From Pararhizobium arenae (lineage in GTDB: Bacteria; Pseudomonadota; Alphaproteobacteria; Rhizobiales; Rhizobiaceae), in NCBI RefSeq assembly GCF_001931685.1, contig NZ_MOOY01000003.1, positions 124,001 through 188,000 of the forward strand: a DNA stretch of 64,000 nt. The letters are read 5' to 3'. Under the pieces are notes generated by a model. That model ran no database searches. It saw only the letters and a program-made list of their open reading frames with translations, and was not told the origin of the DNA. Both the position numbers and the translations under genes were made by a program. The number at the start of each line of letters is the position of its first letter. Position 1 is the first letter of the stretch. Shown here piece after piece: positions 53,946-63,464 of the stretch.

Positions 53946-55727
53946 ATGTACAAGGCGCCCGTCGAAGATATTCTTTTCACGCTGAAGCATGTTGCCGGCC
54001 TCGATGCCGCGCTCGCGGAAGGCGCCCTTGGCGATCTCGATCAGGATACCGTGGAGGCCGTGGTCAATGAGGCCGGTCGTTTCGCCAGCGATGAGGTGGC
54101 CCCTCTTGCCACCGTCGGCGACACGCAAGGCTCCAAGCTGGTCGATGGCGCCGTCAGGACACCGGATGGCTGGCGTGATCTCTACCGCAACTGGGCGGCC
54201 GGCGGCTGGAACAGCCTGACGGCGGATGCCGAATTCGGCGGGCAGGGGTTGCCGCACATGCTGCACATCGCCGCCATGGAAATGTGGAACGCCGGCTCCA
54301 TGGCCTTCGCGCTCGGCCCGATGCTGACCATGGGCGCGATCGAGGCGCTGGAAAAGCATGGCTCCGACGACCTCAAGGCCACCTATCTCGAAAAGATGAT
54401 TTCCGGCGAATGGACCGGCACGATGAACCTGACGGAGCCCCATGCCGGCTCCGATCTCGGTGTGCTGAAAGCCCGCGCCGAGCGCCGCGATGACGGCAGC
54501 TACCGCATTTTCGGCCAGAAAATTTTCATCACCTGGGGCGAACACGATTTCACGGACAATATCGTGCATCTGGTGCTTGCCCGCCTCAGCGATGCGCCGG
54601 AAGGGACGCGCGGCATCTCGCTTTTCCTCGTGCCGAAATTCCTCGTCAATGCAGACGGTTCGCTCGGCGAACGCAACGACCTTTTCTGCCACGCGCTGGA
54701 GCACAAGCTCGGCATTCACGCCTCACCCACCTGCACGATGATCTATGGCGACGGCCGCTTCGGTGAAGAGAAGGGTGCGATCGGCTACCTGATCGGCGAG
54801 GAAAACCGTGGTTTGAACTGCATGTTCACGATGATGAACAATGCGCGCCTTGCCGTCGGCGTGCAGGGCGTCGCCATGGCCGATGCCGCGACCCAAAAGG
54901 CGATCGCCTATGCCCGCGAGCGCACGCAGGGCAAGGCGCCGGGCTTTTCCGGCAAGGGCATGAGCCCGATCATCGATCATCCCGATATCGCCCGCACGCT
55001 GCTCACCATGAAGGCGCTGACGCAAGGTGCGCGCGCCATCGCCTATAGCTGTGCCCACGCCGTTGACAAGTCGCACCATCTGCAGGGCGACGAGGCGCGC
55101 TTCTGGGCCGACCGCTCCAGCCTCTTGACCCCGATCGCCAAATCCTTCGGCACCGATGCCGGCGTCGATGTCGCCTCCATGGGCGTGCAGGTGCATGGCG
55201 GCATGGGCTTCATCGAGGAGACGGGCGCCGCCCGTCTGCTGCGCGATGCCCGCATCGCCCCGATTTATGAGGGCACCAACGGCATTCAGGCGATCGACCT
55301 CGTGACCCGCAAGCTGCCGATCGGCAACGGCGATCATGTGCGCGGGTTCATCGTCGAGCTCGCCAAGATCGCAGGCGCCGTCGCCGCCTCAAATCTCGAA
55401 GGGTTTGGCGAGACCAAGGACCGCCTGAACGCCTCGCTGCGCGATCTCGAAACGGCAACCGTCTGGCTGCTGGAGCGCCTCGCCGCCGGCGAAACCGCCG
55501 CCGCTCTCGCCGGCGCCACCGCCTATCAGCGCCTGTTCGGCCTGACGCTCACCGGCATCTATCTCGCCAAGGGCGCGCTTGCCGATGCCGGCGACGGTCA
55601 GCAGCCGGCCCGCATCGCGCTCTGCCGCTTTGCCGCCGAAAATCTCATCGGCGAGACCGCCGCCCTGAAACATAGCATCGTCTACGGCGCCGAGAGCCTC
55701 GCCGCTGCCCGAATTGCCCTTGGCTGA
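53946..55727 (+). CDS. Large acyl-CoA dehydrogenase (DmdC-like)
   Basis: This FAD-dependent acyl-CoA dehydrogenase is of the roughly 590-residue type with an extra C-terminal domain (593 residues). It has MYKAPVEDILFTLKHVAGL at the start, NLTEPHAGSDLG, GGMGFIEETGAARLLRDARI and APIYEGTNGIQAIDLVTRK. The long form includes DmdC, which acts on 3-methylmercaptopropionyl-CoA, and other medium-chain enzymes. Pairing with a crotonase gene next door is compatible with DmdC-DmdD but also with general fatty acid breakdown. ATG at 53946 has AGGAGGAG upstream. Confidence 0.88.
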   Translation: MYKAPVEDILFTLKHVAGLDAALAEGALGDLDQDTVEAVVNEAGRFASDEVAPLATVGDTQGSKLVDGAVRTPDGWRDLYRNWAAGGWNSLTADAEFGGQGLPHMLHIAAMEMWNAGSMAFALGPMLTMGAIEALEKHGSDDLKATYLEKMISGEWTGTMNLTEPHAGSDLGVLKARAERRDDGSYRIFGQKIFITWGEHDFTDNIVHLVLARLSDAPEGTRGISLFLVPKFLVNADGSLGERNDLFCHALEHKLGIHASPTCTMIYGDGRFGEEKGAIGYLIGEENRGLNCMFTMMNNARLAVGVQGVAMADAATQKAIAYARERTQGKAPGFSGKGMSPIIDHPDIARTLLTMKALTQGARAIAYSCAHAVDKSHHLQGDEARFWADRSSLLTPIAKSFGTDAGVDVASMGVQVHGGMGFIEETGAARLLRDARIAPIYEGTNGIQAIDLVTRKLPIGNGDHVRGFIVELAKIAGAVAASNLEGFGETKDRLNASLRDLETATVWLLERLAAGETAAALAGATAYQRLFGLTLTGIYLAKGALADAGDGQQPARIALCRFAAENLIGETAALKHSIVYGAESLAAARIALG

Positions 55728-55736
55728 GGAAAAACC

Positions 55737-56489
55737 ATGACCGACGACGTCCTCATTGAACGACCAGACGCTCATCCGGGCGTCGAGGTTATCCGCTTCA
55801 ACCGGCCGGCCAAGAAGAATGCCATCACCAGCGCCATGTACCGCAAGATGGCGGCAGCGCTCGTTGCGGCCTCCACCGATCCGGAGGTCAAGGCCGTCGC
55901 CTTTCTCGGTACCGAAGGCTGCTTTTCCGCCGGCAATGACATGGCCGATTTCATCGCGGTTGCGATGGGTGGCGCCATGGGCCGCGATGTGATCGAGTTC
56001 CTGCGCGCCCTTGCTACAATCGACAAGCCGGTGGTGTCCGGCGTGGACGGTTTGGCGATCGGCGTCGGCACGACGATCCATCTGCATTGCGACCTGACGG
56101 TCGCCTCCGCCCGTTCCGTCTTCCGCACCCCCTTCGTCGATCTGGCGCTGGTGCCGGAGGCTGCCTCCAGCCTTCTCGCGCCCCGCGTCATGGGCCACCA
56201 GCGGGCCTTTGCACTGCTGGCCATGGGGGACGCCTTTACGGCAGAAGACGCGCTTTCCGCTGGCCTCATCCGCAAGATCGTCGAGCCGGAGGCCGTCGAA
56301 GGCGAAACGCTGGCGCTTGCCTCCAAACTCGCTGCAAAGCCGCCGGCAGCGCTCGCCATTGCCCGCCGCCTGCTGCGCGGTGACCGCGGCGATGTCATCG
56401 CCCGAATCGATGAGGAGGCCGTGCATTTCGCCAATCAGCTGAAGAGTGCCGAGGCCCGCGCGGCCTTCGAGGCATTCATGCGCCGGTAG
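55737..56489 (+). CDS. Enoyl-CoA hydratase/isomerase
   Basis: This 250-residue crotonase-family enzyme has oxyanion-hole segments in GCFSAGNDMADFI and VDGLAIGVGTTIHLHCDL. Glutamate in LALVPEAASSLL is the acid/base position; only one of the two usual hydratase glutamates is clearly in place, so isomerase or another crotonase activity is possible. It starts 9 bases after the acyl-CoA dehydrogenase stop and shares its promoter. Confidence 0.88.
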   Translation: MTDDVLIERPDAHPGVEVIRFNRPAKKNAITSAMYRKMAAALVAASTDPEVKAVAFLGTEGCFSAGNDMADFIAVAMGGAMGRDVIEFLRALATIDKPVVSGVDGLAIGVGTTIHLHCDLTVASARSVFRTPFVDLALVPEAASSLLAPRVMGHQRAFALLAMGDAFTAEDALSAGLIRKIVEPEAVEGETLALASKLAAKPPAALAIARRLLRGDRGDVIARIDEEAVHFANQLKSAEARAAFEAFMRR

Positions 56490-56644
56490 CTCGGCAAGAT
56501 ACCAGCAAGGATTGTGCCGTCACTCGTCCGGTAAACGGAAAGAGAGTGTTTACGCCTTGTTTACCATCGTCGCTCATGGCGTCACATGCCATCTTCACTG
56601 CAACTCTGAATAGTGTAAGCCTTGGGAAAACCAAGGTGGACACG

Positions 56645-56986
56645 ATGCGGATTATTCTTCAGATTTTTACGGCAACAGTGTTTTTGGCGATCATGGCGAT
56701 CTGGCTGGGTAGCCTGCGCATCGTGGTTGTGCCGGCGGTTTCCTTCGCCATGAACGAAGGCGTAGCGCTTGTTTACAGCGGTCATGATTACCGGCTGCTG
56801 GATAGCACCACAGCTCTCTGCCAGAGAAGCCGCATCACCGACAAGGAATGCGAGCGTACCGCAGCTTTGGAACTGGCGTCCAAGGTCATTCTGAAGTTTC
56901 CCTTCAGCCGCTCGCTGCACGATTTCACGCTATTCGGCGCATCGTCATCCCCCGGGCCTTTTGAAAGCTTTGCGCTGAGAAGCTGA
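56645..56986 (+). CDS. Small membrane hypothetical protein
   Basis: This 113-residue protein has one N-terminal hydrophobic segment (IILQIFTATVFLAIMAIWLGSL) and a second weaker one, then a polar part with two cysteines (ALCQRSRITDKECERTAALEL). I do not recognise it. ATG at 56645 was chosen for its AGGTGGA site. A CCTTGG/CCAAGG hairpin (56620-56636) overlaps that site and might limit translation. Confidence 0.5.
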   Translation: MRIILQIFTATVFLAIMAIWLGSLRIVVVPAVSFAMNEGVALVYSGHDYRLLDSTTALCQRSRITDKECERTAALELASKVILKFPFSRSLHDFTLFGASSSPGPFESFALRS

Positions 56987-57129
56987 GCAAAGGATCGCAG
57001 CCGTCCCTTGCCGCCAATAGTGATCCGCACCATATTCTCTTCCGGGTGGAGCATATTGGCCGTGCCGCACGGCAGGCCCGGCTGGAAGGACATGCCTTGC
57101 GATCACCTTTCAAGTTTTCTTTCTCGTCC

Positions 57130-58182
57130 ATGCTGCGCCAGCAGCGCCGCCTAGAAAAGACCGTTCTGAAAGCGGTCAAGGCTTCCCGAAAGGCCATAGC
57201 GCTTTCTCCGTTCTCAGCGCCGGCGCCGCTCAAGCCGGCCGCCAAATCCCAGAAGGTGCCGGCCGGTCGCCTGGAGGAGGTGACCGGTTTCGGCAGCAAT
57301 CCCGGCCGGCTCCATATGCTTCGCTACGTGCCGCCGCATCTGCCGCGAAAGGCGCCCCTGGTGGTGGTGCTGCATGGGTGCCGGCAGAATGCTCGCGACT
57401 ATGATCATGGCAGCGGCTGGTCGACGCTTGCGCGCGAGCGCGGCTTTGCGGTTCTCTATGCCGAGCAGACCCGCAGCAACAACCCGAATTATTGCTTCAA
57501 CTGGTTTCGCCCCAGCAACGTCACGCGCGACCGGGGGGAGGTGATGTCGATCCGCCAGATGATCGAGCGCATGGTCAACGCCCACGGCATTGATCGAAAC
57601 CGGATCTACATCACCGGCCTTTCGGCCGGTGGCGCGATGACGGCGGCAATGCTTGCGGCCTATCCGGAGCTGTTTGCCGGCGGCGGCATCATCGCGGGGC
57701 TTCCTTACGGGGCTGCGCGCGATGTGCACCGCGCCCTGGCCGCAATGAAAAAGGCGCCGGAGCGGTCGGCCTCGGAGTGGGGCGATCTCGTGCGCGCTGC
57801 TTCGCCGCACCGTTTTGCGGGCGGCAGGGCCCGGATCCCGTCTGTCTCGATCTGGCACGGCACGCACGACCAGACGGTCGCCCTCTCCAATGCCGAGGCA
57901 TTGTTGCAGCAGTGGCTGGATCTGCACGGCCTCGACCCGTCGGGTTCGACGCAAAGCACGGTGGACGGCCACTTGCGCAGGGAATGGAAAGACCGGACGG
58001 GGAAAACCGCGGTGGAATTCTACCGCATCGAGGGCATGGGCCATGGCACGCCGCTGAAGCCGAGGCCCGCGTCGCGCGGCCGTGCCGATACCCCCGGCCC
58101 GTTCATGCTAGATGCCGGCATTTCCTCCACAACGCGCCTTGCCGATAGCTGGGGCCTGAAGAAGCCGGTGCTGGCGCGCTGA
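57130..58182 (+). CDS. PHB-depolymerase-family esterase
   Basis: This 350-residue alpha/beta hydrolase of the LpqC/PHB depolymerase group has VVVLHGCRQNARDY (oxyanion hole), the nucleophile Ser165 in ITGLSAGGAM, an acid in WHGTHDQTVA and the histidine in GMGHGTPL. Family members cleave short polyhydroxybutyrate chains or feruloyl-type esters. There is no signal peptide, so it is probably intracellular. The start is uncertain: GTG at 57046 would add 28 residues. Confidence 0.87.
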   Translation: MLRQQRRLEKTVLKAVKASRKAIALSPFSAPAPLKPAAKSQKVPAGRLEEVTGFGSNPGRLHMLRYVPPHLPRKAPLVVVLHGCRQNARDYDHGSGWSTLARERGFAVLYAEQTRSNNPNYCFNWFRPSNVTRDRGEVMSIRQMIERMVNAHGIDRNRIYITGLSAGGAMTAAMLAAYPELFAGGGIIAGLPYGAARDVHRALAAMKKAPERSASEWGDLVRAASPHRFAGGRARIPSVSIWHGTHDQTVALSNAEALLQQWLDLHGLDPSGSTQSTVDGHLRREWKDRTGKTAVEFYRIEGMGHGTPLKPRPASRGRADTPGPFMLDAGISSTTRLADSWGLKKPVLAR

Positions 58183-58415
58183 ATTTGTCGATCTCGCCGG
58201 CAAAACCGGCGCTTCAAATTTAACGGGCTTTTAAGTACGTCATCATATTCTGCGTCGCATCGAGTCCGTCGGCATGATGCCGACGTTTCCGCCCGTTCGG
58301 GCATGTCCCCGCATTCTTCAAGATGACCCGCAAAGCGTCCTGCTTTTGTGGAGCGCGCGTTTGCACGTTTCAAGCTCCGAGCCCGCTTCGCCGTATTGTA
58401 AAAGGAAGGCCCGCC

Positions 58416-60515
58416 TTGGTCCGCACATCCAATCTCATGACGCGTATTCTGCTCGCCGCGTCTTTCGTTGTCGTCGCCGCGCTTGCCGGCTTCTCCATCT
58501 ATATCGATAGCCTTCAGCGCGCCGCGACCACCCGCGCCGTCGAGGAAAACATCTCCTCCTCCGGCAAGCAGGCCGCCCAGAGCGTTGCCAACTGGCTGAA
58601 CGGCCGCCTGACGCTCACCGAAATGGCTGCAAATGCTGCCGGCAACGCTGCCGACAATACCGGCCTCATGAACGCCCTGAAGAACGACGTACTCGTCAAG
58701 GAATTCATGACCACCTATGTCGGCGAGGAAACCGGCACCTTTACCATGTGGCCGGATTCCCCGATGCCGGAAGGTTACGATCCGCGCCAGCGCCCGTGGT
58801 ACCAGGATGCCGTCAAGGCCAATGGCAGCGTGCTGACCGAGCCGTATATCGACGCCTCGACCAACGACCTGATCATCAGCGCCGCCGTTCCGGTCAAGCG
58901 CGACGGCAAGCTCATCGGCGTCGCCGGCAGCGATTTTTCGCTGAAGACCCTCGTCGAGATGATCAAGGGCGTCGATGCCGGCAGCGGCGGTTTTGCCTTC
59001 CTGGCCAACAAGTCCGGCCAGATCCTTGTCCATCCGGATGCCAAGCTCGTCACCAAGACGCTGACCGATGCCTTCCCGGTCAACACCCCGTCCATCGGCT
59101 CCGCGATCATGGAAACCGAGCTTGACGGCAAGCCGATGCTCGTCAGCTTCGTGCCGGTCGCGGGCCTGCCTTCGGTCGAATGGTATATCGGCTTCGCCGT
59201 CGACGCCGATATTGCCTATTCCGCGATCGGCCAGTTCCGCATTGCCGCGACCATCGCCACCGTCTTGTCGGTCGGTGTCATGATCGCCTTCCTCGCAAGC
59301 CTGCTCAGCCACCTCGTCATCCGCCCGGTCACGGCGATGACGGGCGCGATGGCAAAGCTGGCTGCCGGCGACCTGAAGGCCGAAATCCCCGGCCAGGATC
59401 GCCGCGACCAGATCGGCTCCATGGCTGCAGCTGTCGCCGTGTTCCGGGACAACGCCATCGAGCGTGTGCGTCTGGAAGAAGAGGCCAATGCCGGTCGTTC
59501 GCTGTCCGAAAAGGAGCGCCGCGAGCGCGAGGCCCAGAAGGCCCGCGAAACCGCCGATATCCAGCATGCCGTCGATGCCCTGGCGACCGGTCTCGGCCGT
59601 CTGGCGGAAGGCGATCTCGGCTACCGGATTGCTTCGCCCTTCGTCTCCCATCTCGATCGTCTGCGCGCCGACTTCAACAACTCGGTCGCCAAGCTGCATG
59701 ACGCCATGTCGACGGTCGGGATCAACGCCCGTGCCATTGATGCCGGCGCCCATGAAATCCGCCACGCGGCAGACGATCTCGCCCGTCGCACCGAACAGCA
59801 GGCCGCTTCCGTCGAGGAGACCGCCGCAGCGCTGGAAGAGATCACCACGACGGTCAAGGATTCGGCGCGTCGTGCCGAGGAAGTCGGTGCGCTCGTCGCC
59901 CGCACCCGCGCCGGCGCCGAAAAGTCCGGCACGGTTGTCCGCGATGCGGTCAACGCCATGCAGGGCATCGAAAAGTCCTCCGGCGAAATCTCCAACATCA
60001 TCGGCGTGATCGATGACATCGCCTTCCAGACCAACCTCCTGGCGCTGAATGCCGGTGTCGAAGCTGCGCGTGCCGGTGAAGCTGGCAAGGGTTTTGCCGT
60101 CGTCGCGCAGGAAGTTCGCGAGCTCGCCCAGCGCTCGGCCAATGCCGCCAAGGAAATCAAGGCCCTGATCACCGCGTCCGGCACGCAGGTTCAGGCGGGC
60201 GTGACGCTGGTTGGCGAAACCGGCAAGGCGCTGGAAGTGATCGTTGCCGAGGTGCAGGAGATCAACACCCACATCAGCGCCATCGTCACCGCCACCCGCG
60301 AACAGTCGACCGGCCTGCAGGAGATCAACACCGCCGTCAACACCATGGACCAGGGCACCCAGCAGAACGCCGCTATGGTGGAAGAACAGACCGCCGCCAG
60401 CCACGGCCTTGCCCAGGAAGCGGCAGCGCTGAACGCCCTGCTTGCCCAGTTCAAGCTCGGCGACAGTGCTCAGGCAGGTCAACGTCAGCAGGGGTATGCA
60501 CGCCGGGCTGCTTGA
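58416..60515 (+). CDS. Methyl-accepting chemotaxis protein with dCache sensor
   Basis: This chemoreceptor (699 residues) has an N-terminal helix ([20 protein letters not shown]), a periplasmic double-Cache domain with [20 protein letters not shown], a second helix, HAMP and the cytoplasmic hairpin with [20 protein letters not shown]. dCache domains commonly bind amino acids or other small molecules. TTG at 58416 has AAAGGAAGGC at good distance; ATG at 58437 is the alternative. The tail has no CheR-binding pentapeptide. A terminator follows. Confidence 0.93.
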   Translation: MVRTSNLMTRILLAASFVVVAALAGFSIYIDSLQRAATTRAVEENISSSGKQAAQSVANWLNGRLTLTEMAANAAGNAADNTGLMNALKNDVLVKEFMTTYVGEETGTFTMWPDSPMPEGYDPRQRPWYQDAVKANGSVLTEPYIDASTNDLIISAAVPVKRDGKLIGVAGSDFSLKTLVEMIKGVDAGSGGFAFLANKSGQILVHPDAKLVTKTLTDAFPVNTPSIGSAIMETELDGKPMLVSFVPVAGLPSVEWYIGFAVDADIAYSAIGQFRIAATIATVLSVGVMIAFLASLLSHLVIRPVTAMTGAMAKLAAGDLKAEIPGQDRRDQIGSMAAAVAVFRDNAIERVRLEEEANAGRSLSEKERREREAQKARETADIQHAVDALATGLGRLAEGDLGYRIASPFVSHLDRLRADFNNSVAKLHDAMSTVGINARAIDAGAHEIRHAADDLARRTEQQAASVEETAAALEEITTTVKDSARRAEEVGALVARTRAGAEKSGTVVRDAVNAMQGIEKSSGEISNIIGVIDDIAFQTNLLALNAGVEAARAGEAGKGFAVVAQEVRELAQRSANAAKEIKALITASGTQVQAGVTLVGETGKALEVIVAEVQEINTHISAIVTATREQSTGLQEINTAVNTMDQGTQQNAAMVEEQTAASHGLAQEAAALNALLAQFKLGDSAQAGQRQQGYARRAA

Positions 60516-60535
60516 GTGTTGATGAAATGAAATGC

Positions 60536-60562
60536 AAAAGGCCCGGTTCTTCCGGGCCTTTT
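60536..60562. terminator. Bidirectional intrinsic terminator
   Basis: AAAAGGCCCGG (60536-60546) and CCGGGCCTTTT (60552-60562) form a perfect 11-bp stem with a 5-base loop between the convergent chemoreceptor and VOC genes. Either strand ends in a short T-run. Confidence 0.88.
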
Positions 60563-60589
60563 CGCGTCTTGCCGAGAGAAAAGAGGTTG

Positions 60590-61063
60590 TCAGCCGTGGC
60601 GGGCGGCCTCGATTGCCGCAACATCGATCTTCTTCATGGTCATCATCGCATCGAAGGCCCGTTTTGCCTCGCTGCCGCCGGCCTGCATGGCTTCCATGAG
60701 CGTGCGCGGCGTAATCTGCCACGAGATGCCCCAGCGATCCTTGCACCAGCCGCATTCGCTTTCCTGCCCGCCATTGCCGACGATAGCGTTCCAGTAGCGA
60801 TCCGTCTCCGCCTGATCCTCCGTCGAAATCTGGAAGGAGAAGGCCTCGCTGTGCTTGAACACCGGACCACCGTTCAGCCCGATGCAGGACACGCCGGCAA
60901 CGGTGAAATCAACCATAAGCACGTCACCCTGCTTGCCATCCGGATAATCGCCGGGAGCCCGCGTCACGGAACCGACGGAACTATCCGGAAAAGTCTTGGC
61001 ATAGAAGTTGGCTGCCTCCTCGGCATCCTTTTCGTACCACAAGCAAATTGTGTTCTTCGCCAT
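60590..61063 (-). CDS. VOC-family (PhnB-like) protein
   Basis: This 157-residue protein of the vicinal oxygen chelate fold is of the PhnB / 3-demethylubiquinone methyltransferase-like type (ICLWYEKDAEEAANFYAKTF, ISTEDQAETDRYWNAIVGNGG, WCKDRWGISWQITPR, AMMTMKKIDVAAIEAA). These short proteins form dimers; their substrates are mostly unknown. ATG at 61063 has GGAGG upstream; longer starts lie in the same frame. Confidence 0.85.
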   Translation of the reverse strand: MAKNTICLWYEKDAEEAANFYAKTFPDSSVGSVTRAPGDYPDGKQGDVLMVDFTVAGVSCIGLNGGPVFKHSEAFSFQISTEDQAETDRYWNAIVGNGGQESECGWCKDRWGISWQITPRTLMEAMQAGGSEAKRAFDAMMTMKKIDVAAIEAARHG

Positions 61064-61218
61064 AGCGGTATCCTCCATACTGGTTGCGTTGTCGTCGGTA
61101 GCAGCTTGTCCTTCACGGCACTGCAAGCTAACGCGATCTGCGATCAGAACGAAGACATAGGGCGAAACGTCGAAACGCCCACATTCAATTTTGCCGAAAA
61201 CCAGCCGTCAGCTCGTCA

Positions 61219-62469
61219 TCACTTCTCCAGCGTCGCCACCACTTCCACATGACTGGACCAAAGAAACTGATCGATCGGCACGACGGACGTAATCCGGTAT
61301 CCGGCATCGACGAGAAAGCGCAGATCGCGCACCAGCGTCTGAGGATTGCAGGAGACGGCGGCGATCTTTTTCACGCCGGAGCGGGCGATTTCCTTCACCT
61401 GCGCTTCAGCGCCGGCGCGTGGCGGGTCGAAGACGATGGCGTCGTAGACCTTGAGTTCGGAGGCCATCAGCGGGCGGCGGAAGAGGTCGCGTTTCTCGAC
61501 CGTCACCGGCTTCAGCCCCTGCGTGTTGCGGGCGGCGAAATCCAGTGCCTTTAGCGCCTTGTCCTCGCCCTCGACGGCATGGACGCGGGCCGTGCGGGCA
61601 AGTCGCAGCGAAAAGGTGCCGGAGCCGGAAAACAGGTCTGCCACCCGCTTTGCCTTGCCGACATGGCGGATGACGAGATCGGCCATCGCCTCTTCCGCCG
61701 GCTTCGTCGCCTGGGTAAAGCCGCCCGGCGGCGGCGAGACCTGGATACCGCCAAAATCGATCAGCGGCTTGATCGGCTCGACGAGAACTTCGCCATTCAC
61801 CGAAACCCGCGCCACGCCACGCAGCGAAAGCACGGTCTCCACCGTCCTCCGCCGGCTTTTGTCATCGAGCTTCTTGATGCCGTCGGCAGCCAGATCAAGC
61901 CCGGTCAGCGTCTCCAGAACGGTCAGACGGAAAGGCTCGGCATTGTCAGCCAGCGCCTCGGCGACGGCCCTTATGGTTGCAAGCCGCGACACGATGCCGG
62001 GGCTTGCGATGGGACATTCCGAGATGGAGACGATGTGATGGCTTTCCGGCGTGTTGAAGCCGAGCAGCAGCTCCTTCTCCGTGCGCCGAACGATGAAGAC
62101 GACGCGGCGCCTCTCGCCGGGCTGTGCCGTGATCAACGGCGCGACGTCGACCGAAAGCGCCTTGGATTTCATGGCGTCGATGACAATCTGACGCTTGAAG
62201 TCGTGATACAGCGCATCGCTCGCATGCTGCAGCGAACAGCCGCCGCAGGTGCCGTTCTCGCCCTCGGGCCCGAAATGCCGGCACTTCGGCGGCACACGAT
62301 CCGGGGAGACATCGCTCATCGACATCACCGTGCCGTGGTTCTTGTTGACGGCAAGGACGGCCGTCTCGCCCGGCAGGGTAAAGGACACATAGACCGGGCC
62401 GAACGGACCGCGCGCAACGCCATCGCCGGAAAGGCCGAGCTTTTCAATGGTCAGCGTTTCGGTGCTCAT
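61219..62469 (-). CDS. RlmD/TrmA-type RNA (uracil-5)-methyltransferase
   Basis: This 416-residue SAM-dependent RNA methyltransferase has an N-terminal TRAM-like part (SMSTETLTIEKLGLSGDGVARG region), four cysteines for a [4Fe-4S] cluster (one in CRHFGP, two in CGGC, one in SECPIAS) and the methyltransferase domain with DLFSGSGTFSLRLA and FDPPRAGAEAQ. The catalytic Cys is in AVSCNPQTLVRDL. The cluster and layout match RlmD/RlmCD-type rRNA m5U enzymes; the target site is inferred. Its start overlaps the stop of the TlyA gene upstream by 4 bases. Confidence 0.9.
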   Translation of the reverse strand: MSTETLTIEKLGLSGDGVARGPFGPVYVSFTLPGETAVLAVNKNHGTVMSMSDVSPDRVPPKCRHFGPEGENGTCGGCSLQHASDALYHDFKRQIVIDAMKSKALSVDVAPLITAQPGERRRVVFIVRRTEKELLLGFNTPESHHIVSISECPIASPGIVSRLATIRAVAEALADNAEPFRLTVLETLTGLDLAADGIKKLDDKSRRRTVETVLSLRGVARVSVNGEVLVEPIKPLIDFGGIQVSPPPGGFTQATKPAEEAMADLVIRHVGKAKRVADLFSGSGTFSLRLARTARVHAVEGEDKALKALDFAARNTQGLKPVTVEKRDLFRRPLMASELKVYDAIVFDPPRAGAEAQVKEIARSGVKKIAAVSCNPQTLVRDLRFLVDAGYRITSVVPIDQFLWSSHVEVVATLEK

Positions 62470-63254
62470 GCGTCCTCGCCGTCGTCTTCGTCGTCGCCTT
62501 CCGGTTTGCGGCCAGCCAGCAGGTATTCTTCATTGCCGTCACCGCCGGCAATCGGTGAGGGGATGAGCCCGAGGCTTTCCCAGCCCATGTCCTCCACCAG
62601 CCAGCGCTCCAGCTCGGCAGCAACAGCGGGAGCAGTGGATGGGTCTTTCAGAAGGCCGGCCTTGCTGATCGCCTCCCGCCCGGCTTCGAACTGCGGCTTC
62701 ACCAGCAGGATGCAGTGCGCCCCTGGAGCTGCAAGATCAAGCGCCGGCGGCAGGGCGAGCTTCAGCGAGATGAAGGAGACATCCGAAACGACGAAGGAGA
62801 TTTCGCGGTCGTCCAGATAATCCTCATCCAGCACGCGGGCATTCAGGCCCTCGATGTTGGTGACACGATCGTCGGCCTCGAGACGGGGATGGAACTGGCC
62901 ATGACCGACATCGATCGCGATCACATGATTTGCGCCATTGTGGAGGAGGATTTCGGTGAAGCCGCCGGTGGAAGCGCCGATATCGAGACAGTCGCAGCCT
63001 TCTGGCGAAAGGGCGAAATGCTCCAGCCCGGCCTTCAGCTTCAGCGCCGCGCGCGAAACATAGGCCTGCACCGGATCGTCGATTTCGACCTTGGCATCTT
63101 CGGAGACATTGGCGCTCGCCTTGGTGACAAGCTTGCCATCGACGGTCACGGTGCCGCGCTGGATGGCGTCGCGGGCGCGAGAACGGCTGGCGACGAGGCC
63201 ACGATTGAGCAGCAGCTGATCGAGGCGAATAGGGTTTTTCAGGGTGTAGGACAT
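62466..63254 (-). CDS. tlyA: TlyA-family rRNA 2'-O-methyltransferase
   Basis: This 262-residue protein has an N-terminal S4 RNA-binding domain (IRLDQLLLNRGLVASRSRARDAI) and an FtsJ-type methyltransferase domain (CLDIGASTGGFTEILL, FVVSDVSFISLKLALPP, LVKPQFEAGREAI). TlyA methylates ribose of rRNA; in mycobacteria this affects capreomycin sensitivity. The old label haemolysin is not supported. The gene ends in a highly acidic tail and overlaps the RlmD-like gene, forming an rRNA-modification operon. Confidence 0.92.
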   Translation of the reverse strand: MSYTLKNPIRLDQLLLNRGLVASRSRARDAIQRGTVTVDGKLVTKASANVSEDAKVEIDDPVQAYVSRAALKLKAGLEHFALSPEGCDCLDIGASTGGFTEILLHNGANHVIAIDVGHGQFHPRLEADDRVTNIEGLNARVLDEDYLDDREISFVVSDVSFISLKLALPPALDLAAPGAHCILLVKPQFEAGREAISKAGLLKDPSTAPAVAAELERWLVEDMGWESLGLIPSPIAGGDGNEEYLLAGRKPEGDDEDDGEDA

Positions 63255-63464
63255 TGCTCCTCATGCCGCGTCAGCCCATGGAAGGCAAGGGTTTTGGGCG
63301 TTTTGCGGCAAATATTGGCAGCCGCCCGATGCAGGGTGCCAATTTGGCACAAAATGCGGGATTGCTAAAATTATATCATTTGGCCGGCGCGAAAGAGTAA
63401 GGATTTCAATCTATAACATTGACCGAAGGGCCTATGCCGAAGGATGGCGAACCGGGGATTGGGG

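Noticed and set aside
62466-63254. Haemolysin label for the TlyA protein
   Set aside because: The S4 plus FtsJ domains show an rRNA methyltransferase; the haemolysin name is historical.
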